Of a DNA stretch of 63,174 nucleotides, positions 1 to 8,635 are shown piece after piece. Source of the stretch: Candidatus Bathyarchaeum sp. GTDB lineage: Archaea > Thermoproteota > Bathyarchaeia > Bathyarchaeales > Bathyarchaeaceae. The notes below the pieces were generated by a model, which saw only the letters and a list, made by a program, of their open reading frames with translations, made no database searches and was not told the origin of the DNA. Position numbers and translations under genes: made by a program. Within the stretch, counting starts at the first letter, position 1. Each line of letters opens with the position of its first letter. The DNA is taken from contig CP070820.1 of assembly GCA_020344315.1 (NCBI GenBank), positions 475,060 through 538,233 on the forward strand, in the 5' to 3' direction.

Positions 1-297
1 AATACTTCCATGGATCCATTATTAGTTCACCTAAAACAGCCAGAACTAGTAAAAAAGTCACTAATAGTGTTTTCCAACATAGATAGCGAGCTAGGTTGTT
101 ACTAGCGTTCTCACTAGCAAGTTCAGTTTCAACATAATACAAGCACGCGCTACAGTTTCATCTAATAAAACTTGCTAGTCCAAACCTCAACAATAGAATC
201 CAAAATCTCACTAACTACAGGAGCGGAAGAATGCTTATCCAAAATTGAAAGATTGTCAATAATTTCTTTTTCATAAGAATCAAAATGTTATCGGTTC
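1..297. other. Left-edge intergenic region with a possible gene remnant
   Basis: AT-rich sequence with no convincing complete gene. On the minus strand a 41-codon open frame (about 285 down to 162, ending TAG) begins directly after a TAA and has no usual start codon. It looks protein-like (charged, hydrophobic alternation) and could be the detached 3' end of the neighbouring minus-strand gene or of another gene. I see no RNA gene or clear promoter here. Confidence 0.4.
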
Positions 298-903
298 CTA
301 ACGGTCTAAGTTTTTCCACGAGGTCGTTTGGGTTTGGGTAATAGATTTTATGCGCGCATCGCTAGGTCGTGTTACCATAAAAGTTACTGCGTAATCGTAT
401 ACCCTTGTTTTAACATCGGTATCAATCACGGACCTCAAGCAAGAGATTATATACGCTTTAAGGTAAACACTCCAATTGTGTCCAAGGTTGTGCTGTAAGT
501 GAAAAATATCTTTGTTTCCACTGACATGATGGAAACAGTGGAACCACTTCGCGAAATTTGGACCTCCAAGGTGTTCAGTAAGCAAGTAGACAAAGGAATC
601 ATAGTTCTTTCTGAGTCCCATTGCGTTAACAACGTTTATGTAATCTAAGGTTCCACACTTGGAGCCTATCGCCCCTAAAGTCTCAACCCGAACCGAATTT
701 AGAATCTCTCGAAGGGTTTTCGGCGGCAAACTCACGTCATTGCTCAGTTCAGTCCATCTGGAGTAAAGCGAGAATTTTCGAAAAATCTTATTCACTAAAA
801 CGTTGACACTCAAGCCCTGCTTTTCAGACTCATCCTGTAGAACCTTATCCCATTCTTTTCTAATCCTAAAAGTACGGATATAGTATTTCTGTGATTTCTC
901 CGT
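298..903 (-). CDS. Hypothetical protein with ribbon-helix-helix-like N-terminus; start unclear
   Basis: Function not recognised. The first ATG lies at 813, but the frame stays open upstream and encodes a stretch (TFRIRKEWDKVLQDESEKQG then LSVNVLVN) that reads like the strand-helix-helix of small archaeal DNA-binding proteins, so the real N-terminus is likely upstream. The frame opens after a TAA; the first codon is ACG at 903, with no ATG/GTG/TTG before 813 that keeps this region intact (a TTG lies at the end of it). An ATG at about 939 is in another frame, so a frameshift is an alternative. The remaining ~140 residues show no motif I know. AT-rich, accessory-looking neighbourhood. Confidence 0.5.
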   Translation of the reverse strand, partial: TEKSQKYYIRTFRIRKEWDKVLQDESEKQGLSVNVLVNKIFRKFSLYSRWTELSNDVSLPPKTLREILNSVRVETLGAIGSKCGTLDYINVVNAMGLRKNYDSFVYLLTEHLGGPNFAKWFHCFHHVSGNKDIFHLQHNLGHNWSVYLKAYIISCLRSVIDTDVKTRVYDYAVTFMVTRPSDARIKSITQTQTTSWKNLDR

Positions 904-965
904 TTATTTACGCCATTATTCATAAGAAAATCGCCCTCAAATAGAACTATATTGATTGGATACCT

Positions 966-1751
966 TTAGCTGATTTCTGTGTAAAGTCGCTTCAGAATAT
1001 TCTGTTCTATGCGAGAGAATAACCTAGAGTCTCCTTCTTTTTGAATGGATTCCAAAAGATAATAGAACTTTTCATCATTAGGCTGGCTGAAGTTTTGTGC
1101 AAGAAGAATGTCATCCAAATTATCAAAGATTACATTAGCTATTGTGTTGCCGAAGATTTTCTTAAATTCTTGAAAAACTGTGCCTCTAATCATTTGCTCG
1201 TTTAAGATTCTTTTTTCAGTTTTGTCAGAAATAGTGTGTTTATGTCCTTTTAAAAGTTGAAGCAATATTTCACCGCTTGAAATCACCTGTTCTTTTTTAT
1301 ATGCACAAATTGCTTCCATTGGAAATTTGAAAGTTGTACCTAAGGAGCCTTCATAATCCAACCACTCGTTAATAATGCCCTTTTTTAAAAGGTAATCAAA
1401 TGTATCTGCCGCATCCGCTGAAACGTATAATCCAGCAAATCCATTATCCAAGGCTTCGTCAATTAAACTTCTATATTGATCTATCACTCTTCTAGGATCA
1501 AAATCTCCATCTGGCGTATACCATTGGTAGCTAGTTACAATTTTTAGTTTTTTTTGGTCACCCTTTTTTAAACCAAGATTGCCCAGCTTAGTTTGCATGG
1601 TATCTGTGTCTTCTTCTCCTGCAATATAAAGAATGGAGCACCCAGCATTTATTCCATTTATCATATTAGCGAATAAAACACTTTGTTTTTGTTTGAAAGT
1701 ATCATAAAAATAGGATTCATGATCACCAAGAAACATCATTTTTACTCCCAA
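966..1751 (-). CDS. MEDS (DcmR-type sensory) domain protein
   Basis: 261 aa. Residues ~1-165 resemble the MEDS/DcmR sensory domain: a short beta-strand with GDHESYFY, a helix, then CSILYIAGEEDTD, an alternation typical of this RecA-like sensor fold. The C-terminal ~75 residues (FGNTIANVIFDNLDDILL and onwards) look like a small helical output domain of the type seen fused to such sensors in TACK archaea; this second assignment is tentative. Probably a cytosolic signal receiver acting on an unknown partner. Monocistronic, AT-rich like its left neighbour. Confidence 0.65.
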   Translation of the reverse strand: MGVKMMFLGDHESYFYDTFKQKQSVLFANMINGINAGCSILYIAGEEDTDTMQTKLGNLGLKKGDQKKLKIVTSYQWYTPDGDFDPRRVIDQYRSLIDEALDNGFAGLYVSADAADTFDYLLKKGIINEWLDYEGSLGTTFKFPMEAICAYKKEQVISSGEILLQLLKGHKHTISDKTEKRILNEQMIRGTVFQEFKKIFGNTIANVIFDNLDDILLAQNFSQPNDEKFYYLLESIQKEGDSRLFSRIEQNILKRLYTEIS

Positions 1752-1915
1752 TTGATTGAAAATTCAATGTATTATATAAAATCTTGGGTGATAAGTACAC
1801 TAAAATCTTTCTCGAAATACGAGTTCCAATAGACAAAACCAACCGCGCACTGTACAGCGCTTTGCCCCTCGCATACCGACTCAAAAAAAGGTGAGGGATT
1901 TTTGATGGTTTCAAT

Positions 1916-2176
1916 TCAAATGAGTTTTATTGCCTCTTCCCGTGGAACAGCCACCATCGTTTCTGTAGTAACTACGTCTTGAAAACCGAGGATTGCTTTC
2001 ATGGCTTCCTTCTCGTTTGCAGCTTCAACAATCGCCACTCCGTCATATCGTCCAAGAGTCCAGTAAACACGCATCTTGATACCCAGCTTGTTCAATGCTT
2101 CAAGCTTTTTGGTGGCTTGGTCGGCATCGTCCTTTTTGGGTAATTGCTTAACGTTGAACAATGTTATGAAAATCAA
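1916..2176 (-). CDS. GYD domain protein
   Basis: About 86 aa, small single-domain protein of the GYD family (ferredoxin-like fold, function unknown). Diagnostic features are YWTLGRYDGVAIVEA in the middle and a TETMVAVPREEA tail. I place the start at the TTG at 2176, because GGAGGTGA lies five bases upstream and the product then begins MIFITLFNV like other family members; the ATG at 2221 would add an atypical N-terminus. It follows leuA on the same strand after 235 bp that contain a G-rich repeat, so it is probably transcribed separately. Confidence 0.8.
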   Translation of the reverse strand: MIFITLFNVKQLPKKDDADQATKKLEALNKLGIKMRVYWTLGRYDGVAIVEAANEKEAMKAILGFQDVVTTETMVAVPREEAIKLI

Positions 2177-2348
2177 ACAAATCACCTCCCTTTTCAGTTT
2201 AGATACCACTTCTGATTGCACGGCAGATTATCTCTGATTAAATATAAAAGAGGATTGTCTACACTGCAAGACATTGAATTCATATAAAATGTGTTTTTTA
2301 CGGATGGGACAGTTAGTGATTTCTGATTGACTGCCCACAGCCACATAC

Positions 2349-2390
2349 GGGGGTTTGGGTTGGGTTTGGGTTGGGGGTTAAAATTTAACC
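2349..2390 (+). repeat. Dispersed G-rich/palindromic repeat, copy 1
   Basis: Runs of GGG separated by TT or TTT (six G-tracts, capable in principle of a G-quadruplex) followed by the palindrome GGTTAAAATTTAACC. Copies occur at 41922-41952 (same strand) and 61935-61960 (opposite strand). This copy lies 21 bp beyond the stop codon of leuA. Confidence 0.8.
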
Positions 2391-2411
2391 GCTGGTTGGG
2401 ATAGTAATGCA

Positions 2412-3923
2412 TTAATTTTTTCTGTTTCTGCTTTTTAGTAGGCTTTTGTTTATGCCGTCTATCATGGCTTCTACGCTTGCCATGACTATGTCTTGGTGGA
2501 CGGCTCTTGAGGAGACGACGTTTCCGTCTTTGTCCTCAACTTTGATTATGACTTCTCCCATGGCATCCGAGCCACCCGTCGCAGCCTCAATTCGATACTC
2601 CTTCAACCTGACGTTCACTAGGGGAGACGTCAGTTTCTGAACCGCCCTGATTGCAGCGTCCACAGGACCCAACCCCGTCTCCGAAGCCACATACTCCTTC
2701 CCATCCAACACCAGCCTCACCGAAGCCGTTGGAATAACCCTGATCCCAGTAACAACCGACAAATCAGTCAAGTCAACGATCCTCTTTTCCTTAACAACCT
2801 TCCCCATCACCGCCCTAGCTATAGCTAACAAATCAGCATCCGTCACAGACTTCCCCTTATCACCCAGCTCCTTAACAACCTTAACAATCTCCCCAAGTTG
2901 ACTTTTAGTAGGATGAAATCCCGACTCCTCCAACTCTGCCTTGATGCCACTTGTACCAGCCAGTTTCCCAGCAACCAGCTTCCGCTTTCTTCCAACGAAC
3001 TCTGGTTTAATCGGCTCAAAGGTTAGAGGCACCACCGTAACCCCGCGAGTGTGTATTCCCGACTCATGAGCGAAAGCATTCTCCCCAACAATAGCCTTGT
3101 TCGCCTGAATCGCCATCCCAGTCAATTTAGCTACCAAACGCGAAGTCTCATATAGCTGCTGATGATTTATTCCCGTCTTCTTGTTGTAAATCAGGTTGAG
3201 AGCAACTGCAACTTCCTCTAGGGCTGCGTTTCCAGCCCTCTCCCCCAATCCATTTATTGCCACGTGAATCTGAGAAGCCCCAGCTTCAACTCCCGCCAAC
3301 GAGTTAGCAACAGCCATGCCGAAGTCGTTGTGGCAGTGAACGCTTATGGGAACCTTAACCACGCTCCTGACATCTCTGATCAGCTCCTGCATGGTCGAGG
3401 GAATCATTATACCCACTGTATCAGGGATATTTATTCGATCAACCCCAGCTTCCTCCGCAGCCTTACATACCCGCTTCAGAAATCCCCTCTCTGTTCTTGA
3501 AGCATCCATGGGAGAATATTCACAAACTAAACCATGCTCTTTGATATACTCTATGGAATCTATGGAACTTGACAGCACCTGCTCCGGCGTCATGTTCACC
3601 GCATACTTCATCTGAACCTCTGAAGTAGAAATGAAAGTATGAACCGCACTAACATCACAAGCAATGGCAACATCAATATCCTTTCTCGTAGTACGGGCTA
3701 AACCGCAAATCTCAGCCTTCAATCCAGCCCCAGCAATCTCCCTAACCGCCCTCTTCTCTCCCTCAGAACTTATCGGCGTCCCCGCTTCTATAACATCCAC
3801 ACCCAACTTATCCAGCTGCCGCGCTATCTCCAGCTTCTCCTCAGTAGTTAAGGAGACGCCCGGAGTCTGTTCTCCATCTCTCAAAGTAGTGTCAAAGATG
3901 CTCACATAATCCACATTTTTCAT
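2412..3923 (-). CDS. leuA: 2-isopropylmalate synthase family (LeuA/CimA-type)
   Basis: 503 aa. Condenses acetyl-CoA with a 2-oxoacid; in this operon most likely 2-oxoisovalerate, the first step of leucine synthesis. DTTLRDGEQ (near residue 10) and SVHCHNDFGMA plus GLGERAGNAALEE identify the DRE-TIM metallolyase barrel; the C-terminal ~130 residues match the LeuA allosteric dimer domain, suggesting feedback control. The start at 3923 (MKNVDYVSIFDTT) follows the leuB stop by two bases and overlaps its SD region; a longer upstream frame would add unrelated sequence. Last gene of the operon. Citramalate or homocitrate synthase cannot be excluded from sequence alone. Confidence 0.9.
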   Translation of the reverse strand: MKNVDYVSIFDTTLRDGEQTPGVSLTTEEKLEIARQLDKLGVDVIEAGTPISSEGEKRAVREIAGAGLKAEICGLARTTRKDIDVAIACDVSAVHTFISTSEVQMKYAVNMTPEQVLSSSIDSIEYIKEHGLVCEYSPMDASRTERGFLKRVCKAAEEAGVDRINIPDTVGIMIPSTMQELIRDVRSVVKVPISVHCHNDFGMAVANSLAGVEAGASQIHVAINGLGERAGNAALEEVAVALNLIYNKKTGINHQQLYETSRLVAKLTGMAIQANKAIVGENAFAHESGIHTRGVTVVPLTFEPIKPEFVGRKRKLVAGKLAGTSGIKAELEESGFHPTKSQLGEIVKVVKELGDKGKSVTDADLLAIARAVMGKVVKEKRIVDLTDLSVVTGIRVIPTASVRLVLDGKEYVASETGLGPVDAAIRAVQKLTSPLVNVRLKEYRIEAATGGSDAMGEVIIKVEDKDGNVVSSRAVHQDIVMASVEAMIDGINKSLLKSRNRKN

Positions 3924-3925
3924 CT

Positions 3926-4960
3926 TCAGCCTTCTCCCTTCAGAATCTCCTCTGCCATAGCATCCGCCATCTCCAAAGTCGTGGCACTGCCACCAAAGTC
4001 TGGAATAGTTATCCCCTTCCGCAACGTCTCTGTAACGGCATCTTCTATAGCTTGGGCTGCCATTAAGCATTCTTGGTCATCATACTTTTCGCCAAGCCAA
4101 TCCATCATCATTCTGCTTGCTAAGATCATCGAGCACGGGTTGGCAGTGTGCTTTCCAACCCTTGTAGGAGCTGAACCGTGAATGGGCTCAAACAGGGCAA
4201 AGTCATCTCCAATGTTTGCTCCCGGCGCCATTCCCAATCCCCCGATAAGTTGAGCTGCCTCGTCAGAGAGTATGTCGCCAAACATGTTCGTGATCAGCAA
4301 GACATCAAATTTCTGCGGTTCCTTGATCAGTCGCATGGATGCAGCGTCAACGTATTGCTCATTAAAGGTTATGTCTGGATACTGTTGCGCTACTTCTCGG
4401 CTAACTTGGGCAAATAGTCCGCAGGTTACCTTCATGACATTCGCTTTGTGGATGGCTGTAACCAGCTTCTTCTTGTTTCTCCTTCTAGCCACTTCAAAGG
4501 CTTTCTTAGCTATTCTCTCAGAGCCTTTCCTTGTTATGACTCTTAGGCAGATGGCGGTGTCATCTAAATCGAATTCTATGCCCCTGTAAACGTCTTCGGT
4601 GTTCTCTCGAACGAAGACCATGTCTATGTCGGGTCTCAGACTGGGGACCGAAGGATACGTCTTTATGGGGCGGATGTTTGCGTAAAGTTCAAACATGATT
4701 CTCAATTTGACAACAACATCAGCTGCTGTTTCCCCTACCGGGCCTTTCATGCATGCGTGTGAATTTTTAATCACTTCTACCGTCTCCTCTGGAAGAGCCA
4801 CACCAGTCTTCTCGTAGCATGTATCGCCAGCCTCAACTTTGGTTATGTTCAGGCTTACGTCGAACTTTTGTTGTACAGCATCCAATACCTTCAATGTTGC
4901 CTCTGTCAATTCGGGTCCTATCCCATCCCCTGGGATGAGAGCTATCTTATATTCGGTCAT
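3926..4960 (-). CDS. leuB: 3-isopropylmalate dehydrogenase
   Basis: 344 aa, usual length. Oxidative decarboxylation of 3-isopropylmalate with NAD+. The N-terminal IPGDGIGPE, FVRENTEDVYRGIEF substrate loop, the KANVMK lysine, NMFGDILSDEAAQLIGGLG metal-binding segment and EPIHGSAP nucleotide loop are all present. It overlaps leuD by four bases (ATGA) and is followed by leuA, so it is translated as part of the leuCDBA unit. Members of this family also include isocitrate and homoisocitrate dehydrogenases; operon context favours leucine synthesis. Confidence 0.92.
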   Translation of the reverse strand: MTEYKIALIPGDGIGPELTEATLKVLDAVQQKFDVSLNITKVEAGDTCYEKTGVALPEETVEVIKNSHACMKGPVGETAADVVVKLRIMFELYANIRPIKTYPSVPSLRPDIDMVFVRENTEDVYRGIEFDLDDTAICLRVITRKGSERIAKKAFEVARRRNKKKLVTAIHKANVMKVTCGLFAQVSREVAQQYPDITFNEQYVDAASMRLIKEPQKFDVLLITNMFGDILSDEAAQLIGGLGMAPGANIGDDFALFEPIHGSAPTRVGKHTANPCSMILASRMMMDWLGEKYDDQECLMAAQAIEDAVTETLRKGITIPDFGGSATTLEMADAMAEEILKGEG

Positions 4961-5463
4961 TTCGATCCAATTCTCCTTTTCAAATGTTCTATTAATCCTC
5001 CATCATCAAGAATCTCCATAATGAAATCCGGAAGCTGCGTTGCCTGAAACACCAAACCCTTCGACGAATCTTCCACTCTACCCGCCCCCAAGTCTACTAC
5101 CAGCAAGTCTCCAGTTTCAACTTTGCCTGAAACTCCCGGGCATGCTAGAACAGGCAAGCCTATGGTTATGGAGTTTCGGTAGAATATGCGGGCAAAGGAT
5201 TCAGCGATCACACATCTGACTCTAGCATACTTTAATGCCAGCGGCGCCTGTTCTCGGCTGGAACCGCAACCGAAATTCTTTCCACCAACCACGATTGCTC
5301 CATCGCCAACTCTTTTGGTGAAGGTGGGGTCTAAGCCTTCCATGGCGTGTTTTGCCAGTTCCTTCGGATCTGTGTGAACCAAGTATGGTCCTGGCAGAAT
5401 GACGTCGGTGTCTACATTGTCTCCAAAGGTTATTGCTTTTCCACGAATCGTCAACCTTGTCAA
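4957..5463 (-). CDS. leuD: 3-isopropylmalate dehydratase small subunit
   Basis: 168 aa, the swivelling (domain 4) subunit that pairs with LeuC to isomerise 2- to 3-isopropylmalate. Shows [16 protein letters not shown] at the N-terminus and the [15 protein letters not shown] substrate-binding loop typical of aconitase-family small subunits. ATGA overlaps on both sides (with leuC upstream and leuB downstream) indicate coupled translation. Confidence 0.93.
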   Translation of the reverse strand: MTRLTIRGKAITFGDNVDTDVILPGPYLVHTDPKELAKHAMEGLDPTFTKRVGDGAIVVGGKNFGCGSSREQAPLALKYARVRCVIAESFARIFYRNSITIGLPVLACPGVSGKVETGDLLVVDLGAGRVEDSSKGLVFQATQLPDFIMEILDDGGLIEHLKRRIGSK

Positions 5464-6725
5464 GCCTCCTCCATTAACCTTCTGGGGTCGGTGATTTTGC
5501 CGGTTACCGCTGAAGCCGCAACTGTCGCAGGCGAAGCTAGGTACACGTAGCTTTTTGTGCTTCCCATTCTTCCAACGAAGTTTCTGTTTGAGGAGCTTAT
5601 ACAGACCTCCTCCTCTGCTAATAAGCCCATATGTCCACCTAAGCAGGGTCCACAGTTTGGATTACCTATGGTGGCGCCAGCTTTCATGAAGGTTTTGATC
5701 AGTCCTTCATTTAAGGCGTTCAGGTATATCTCTTGGGACGCGGGAATTACGAGCAACCGCACTCCCTTAGCTATTTTCTTGCCTTTCAGAACCCAGGCAG
5801 CGGAGCGCAGGTCTTCTAGGCGACCATTTGTACACGAACCTATGAATGCCTGGTCTACCTCGACATCCTCCACCTCAGATACTGGTTTGACATTGTCGAC
5901 CGAGTGGGGAACCGACACTTGTGGCTCCAATTCTGAGATGTCTATGTCTAGGACTCTTTCGTATGTGGCATCTGGGTCGCTTTTAACTGGATTAAACGCC
6001 TTGTCAGTTCTTCCCTTAACGTAATCTAAGGTTTTTTCGTCGGGTTCAATTATGCCCGCTTTGCCTCCCATCTCCACAGCCATGTTGCAGAGAACCATTC
6101 TGCCGTCAATGCTCATGTTCCTTATCGTGGAGCCGCCAAACTCTATTCCCTTGTAGATTGCTCCGTCAGCCCCAATCTTACCAACTACGTTTAACGTCAG
6201 GTCCTTTGCCGTCACTAATTTCTGGAAACTTCCTGTCACGTTTACTTTGATGACTTCAGGCACTCTGAACCATAATTTGCCTGTTACGAAGACAGCAGCC
6301 ATCTCTGTTGACCCGATTCCTGTTGCAAAGGCTCCGAAGGCTCCGTAGGTGCAGGTGTGGGAATCTGCGCCAACAATTGTTTCTCCCGGTCTGACGTGAC
6401 CCTTCTCGGGCATTATTTGGTGGCAAACTCCGCCCAGACCAACATCATAAAAGTTCTTGATATTATGTTCTTCAACGAAGTTTCGAACGATCTTATGTAG
6501 GGTGGCTGACCTCACTGAGCTGGCTGGAACAATGTGGTCCAATATGACTACTGTGCGTTTGTTGTTCCAGACTTTTTTGGCGCCAATCTCTCGGAACGAT
6601 TTGATGGCTAACGGTCCCGTTAGGTCATGTATCATTGCCACATCGATACTGGCTTCCACTATCTCTCCTGGGGAGACTTCTCGTTTGCTTGAAGCTCGGG
6701 CTAAGATTTTTTCGATGATGTTCAT
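5460..6725 (-). CDS. leuC: 3-isopropylmalate dehydratase large subunit
   Basis: 421 aa, archaeal-length LeuC/HacA-type aconitase subunit carrying the [4Fe-4S] cluster. Cluster cysteines are visible in FIGSCTNGRLEDLR and in NPNCGPCLGGHMG; GADSHTCTYGAFGAFATGIGS is the other conserved active-site block. First gene of the leuCDBA operon; no strong SD precedes the ATG, and the close TATA box suggests a very short leader. Confidence 0.94.
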   Translation of the reverse strand: MNIIEKILARASSKREVSPGEIVEASIDVAMIHDLTGPLAIKSFREIGAKKVWNNKRTVVILDHIVPASSVRSATLHKIVRNFVEEHNIKNFYDVGLGGVCHQIMPEKGHVRPGETIVGADSHTCTYGAFGAFATGIGSTEMAAVFVTGKLWFRVPEVIKVNVTGSFQKLVTAKDLTLNVVGKIGADGAIYKGIEFGGSTIRNMSIDGRMVLCNMAVEMGGKAGIIEPDEKTLDYVKGRTDKAFNPVKSDPDATYERVLDIDISELEPQVSVPHSVDNVKPVSEVEDVEVDQAFIGSCTNGRLEDLRSAAWVLKGKKIAKGVRLLVIPASQEIYLNALNEGLIKTFMKAGATIGNPNCGPCLGGHMGLLAEEEVCISSSNRNFVGRMGSTKSYVYLASPATVAASAVTGKITDPRRLMEEA

Positions 6726-7113
6726 TGTTGGTCACTCTCAATCTGTAGTTTCCTAATAAATTTATCCGCTCCGCAATACGCTGATGTAACGTGGGCTTTT
6801 AAGGTGAAAATGAAGATGCAAGAAGCGATCTTGTTAAAACTAGGAAAACCTAAACGAGTAGCATTATCGGAAGAGGAAACGATCCCTCACGTTTGTAACC
6901 TCTAGCAAGCCAATATGTGCCATGTCTTAAAAATCTTTAGGCTTCACCTGAGGGGTTAAATCTTTGAAAATCTAGCAGAGTAATTTTTTGAAAATTCTGG
7001 ATTAATTGTACATAATGATAATGTTGACGAATGAACTAAGTGCAGATGCTATCTTGTAAGATTGGAACTTGGAAGTCGGTACTAGGAAAAAAGGGGGAAG
7101 AAAGTGGTTTTTA
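6726..7113. other. Intergenic region upstream of leuC
   Basis: 388 bp between leuC and the 3' end of a secreted-protein gene, both on the minus strand. It holds the leu promoter at its left edge; the remainder has no frame with a start and SD, no tRNA-like structure and no obvious repeat. I see nothing else in it. Confidence 0.6.
6752..6766 (-). promoter_or_regulatory. Probable TATA box of the leu operon
   Basis: Read on the minus strand this is GGATAAATTTATTAGGA-like, an archaeal TATA element. Its centre is about 34 bp before the leuC ATG, so transcription would start only about ten bases from the ATG, in line with the absence of an SD. Confidence 0.5.
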
Positions 7114-7878
7114 TTACTTATAGAAACGTAGTTGGATGTGTTTGTTGCCGTTATTGTCAAGTTTCCAGAAGTAGTAGTCTGTATCCCCGTATGTGTCTTC
7201 CAAGAATTGAAGGAAATCAAAGATCCAGATTGGTTGTCCAACTTGTTCTTCTCCAAAGTAGAGCATTAGTTCTTCCGGGGTGTAGCCAAGGGCTAAGAGT
7301 TGCTCCCATGTTATGTAGAATAGATCGGTTGTGACTACCCAAATAGGTTGACCCTTTTCACGAGGAATTCTTTTGATTTCACCCAGTCTGTAACAGGCAC
7401 TGCCTTCTTTGTCATAATACCAACCATCTAGGGTGCTGTCGCCACCGGGTTTGGCAAGTGCTGCAACGTAAACATAGTATTTGCCGTTCTCTATTTGCAG
7501 GCTGGCATTTCCATCGTCAAAGGCATTTCCGTCTAGCACAGCAAATTCGGGTCCACTTGTCATCCATAGAAGAATTGAGCCATCAGCTGTAAGGTTGCCG
7601 TAAGTGCCAGGGGTTATTCCGGTCTGCTCGTACCATTCGGTTGTGTTCTGCGGAACGAATATGGTGTGTCTGTCAGGATTGTTATAGTCGCCTTGTCCTT
7701 TCCAATCGGATTTCTTTCCCAAAATGTTGAGTACATAAACTGGCGATCCGCGAAGTCTGTTGGGGTTATTATTGCCCTGAGCCTGCACAGATATAGCAAG
7801 AAAGGTCATTGAAATCAGAAGAGCTAGTAACAAAACAGAGCTGCCGATAAGTGATGGTTTTTTCACATTGTCCACCAT
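7114..7878 (-). CDS. Secreted protein of unknown function
   Basis: 254 aa. Residues ~10-34 form a classical signal peptide (hydrophobic LLLALLISMTFLAIS ending VQAQG). The mature part is rich in Trp, Tyr, Gly and Asn, with several N-x-S/T sequons (NTT, NAS, NLT), and no transmembrane anchor or Cys pairs. I do not recognise a catalytic motif. It may be a surface or extracellular binding protein. Monocistronic; upstream divergent region contains repeat A and the endA promoter. Confidence 0.7.
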   Translation of the reverse strand: MVDNVKKPSLIGSSVLLLALLISMTFLAISVQAQGNNNPNRLRGSPVYVLNILGKKSDWKGQGDYNNPDRHTIFVPQNTTEWYEQTGITPGTYGNLTADGSILLWMTSGPEFAVLDGNAFDDGNASLQIENGKYYVYVAALAKPGGDSTLDGWYYDKEGSACYRLGEIKRIPREKGQPIWVVTTDLFYITWEQLLALGYTPEELMLYFGEEQVGQPIWIFDFLQFLEDTYGDTDYYFWKLDNNGNKHIQLRFYK

Positions 7879-7962
7879 CCATATCTAGAATATTGAGTCT
7901 TAATAAATATTATTGTTCACTCGTTCAACACAAATACAAATCGAATACCTGCGTGCTCCAAA

Positions 7963-8004
7963 AAAGAGGTTTAAAATTATCAGTTGACTAAAGATTAAAA
8001 TCTT
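7963..8004 (+). repeat. Dispersed promoter-proximal repeat A, copy 1
   Basis: Contains AAAGAGGTTTAAA followed by a 26-bp block (7979-8004) that is repeated exactly in inverted orientation at 61881-61906. The block includes the palindrome AAGATTAAAATCTT. This copy ends 31 bp before endA; the TTTAAAAT within it could serve as the endA TATA box. Confidence 0.8.
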
Positions 8005-8035
8005 AAGACATTATGATAGGCTGGTTAGTGAATAA

Positions 8036-8617
8036 TTGAAGGTTTTGGCCTTGGGTAAACCGGAAGTTGAGGCTGAGAAGAGTCAGGCTGAGGAAATAAC
8101 GATAGCTGCCTCTCTGAAAGAAAAGGTTGTCACTGTCTCTTCACCGGAAGGAGTGGAAGAGCTTTCCTCGCGAGGCTACGGCGTCCTTGAAGACGATAAA
8201 TGTAATCTAACTTTCTATGAGGCGCTCTTTCTTCTCGCCAAAGAAACACTAGAGCTTGAGAATGAAGAAACCGGAGAAAAGATGGTTTTTCAGGACCTCC
8301 TAGAACGTTTTCAGGCAGTTGACAAAGACGCTTGGGTCAGATACCTTATATATCGGGACCTGAGGAGCCGCGGATACGTGGCGCGGGAAGGCTTCGGTCT
8401 AGGAATCGATTTTAGACTTTACGAGCGAGGAGATTACGGAAAAGAGACCGCTAAACACCTAATATTCGGCATACAAGAAGGCCAGCCCGTCACAGTGGAG
8501 GAGCTGGCGAGAACGCAGCGGTACGTTCAGAGCCTCAAGAAAAACTTGGTGCTTGCAGTTATAAACAGGAGAGGCGAAATCGTTTACTATTCCCTTTCAC
8601 AGCTTAATCTAAAATGA
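8036..8617 (+). CDS. endA: tRNA-splicing endonuclease EndA
   Basis: 193 aa, close to the usual ~180 aa alpha-type subunit, so expected to act as a homotetramer or with a second subunit not in the window. Cuts bulge-helix-bulge motifs in intron-containing precursors. The catalytic domain shows REGFGLGIDFRLYERGDYG with Tyr129, His141 in AKHLIFGIQEG and Lys168/169 in QSLKKNLVLAV, the expected Tyr-His-Lys triad with normal spacing. TTG start at 8036 fits the conserved N-terminus. Followed 18 bp later by hisS. The window's three tRNAs, all with introns, are plausible substrates. Confidence 0.92.
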   Translation: MKVLALGKPEVEAEKSQAEEITIAASLKEKVVTVSSPEGVEELSSRGYGVLEDDKCNLTFYEALFLLAKETLELENEETGEKMVFQDLLERFQAVDKDAWVRYLIYRDLRSRGYVAREGFGLGIDFRLYERGDYGKETAKHLIFGIQEGQPVTVEELARTQRYVQSLKKNLVLAVINRRGEIVYYSLSQLNLK

Positions 8618-8635
8618 AAACCTTGGTGAGATAAA

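Noticed and set aside
2412..4070. Longer leuA start at 4070
   Set aside because: Adds 49 residues unlike any LeuA and overlaps leuB; SD and conserved MKNVDYVSIFDTT support 3923.
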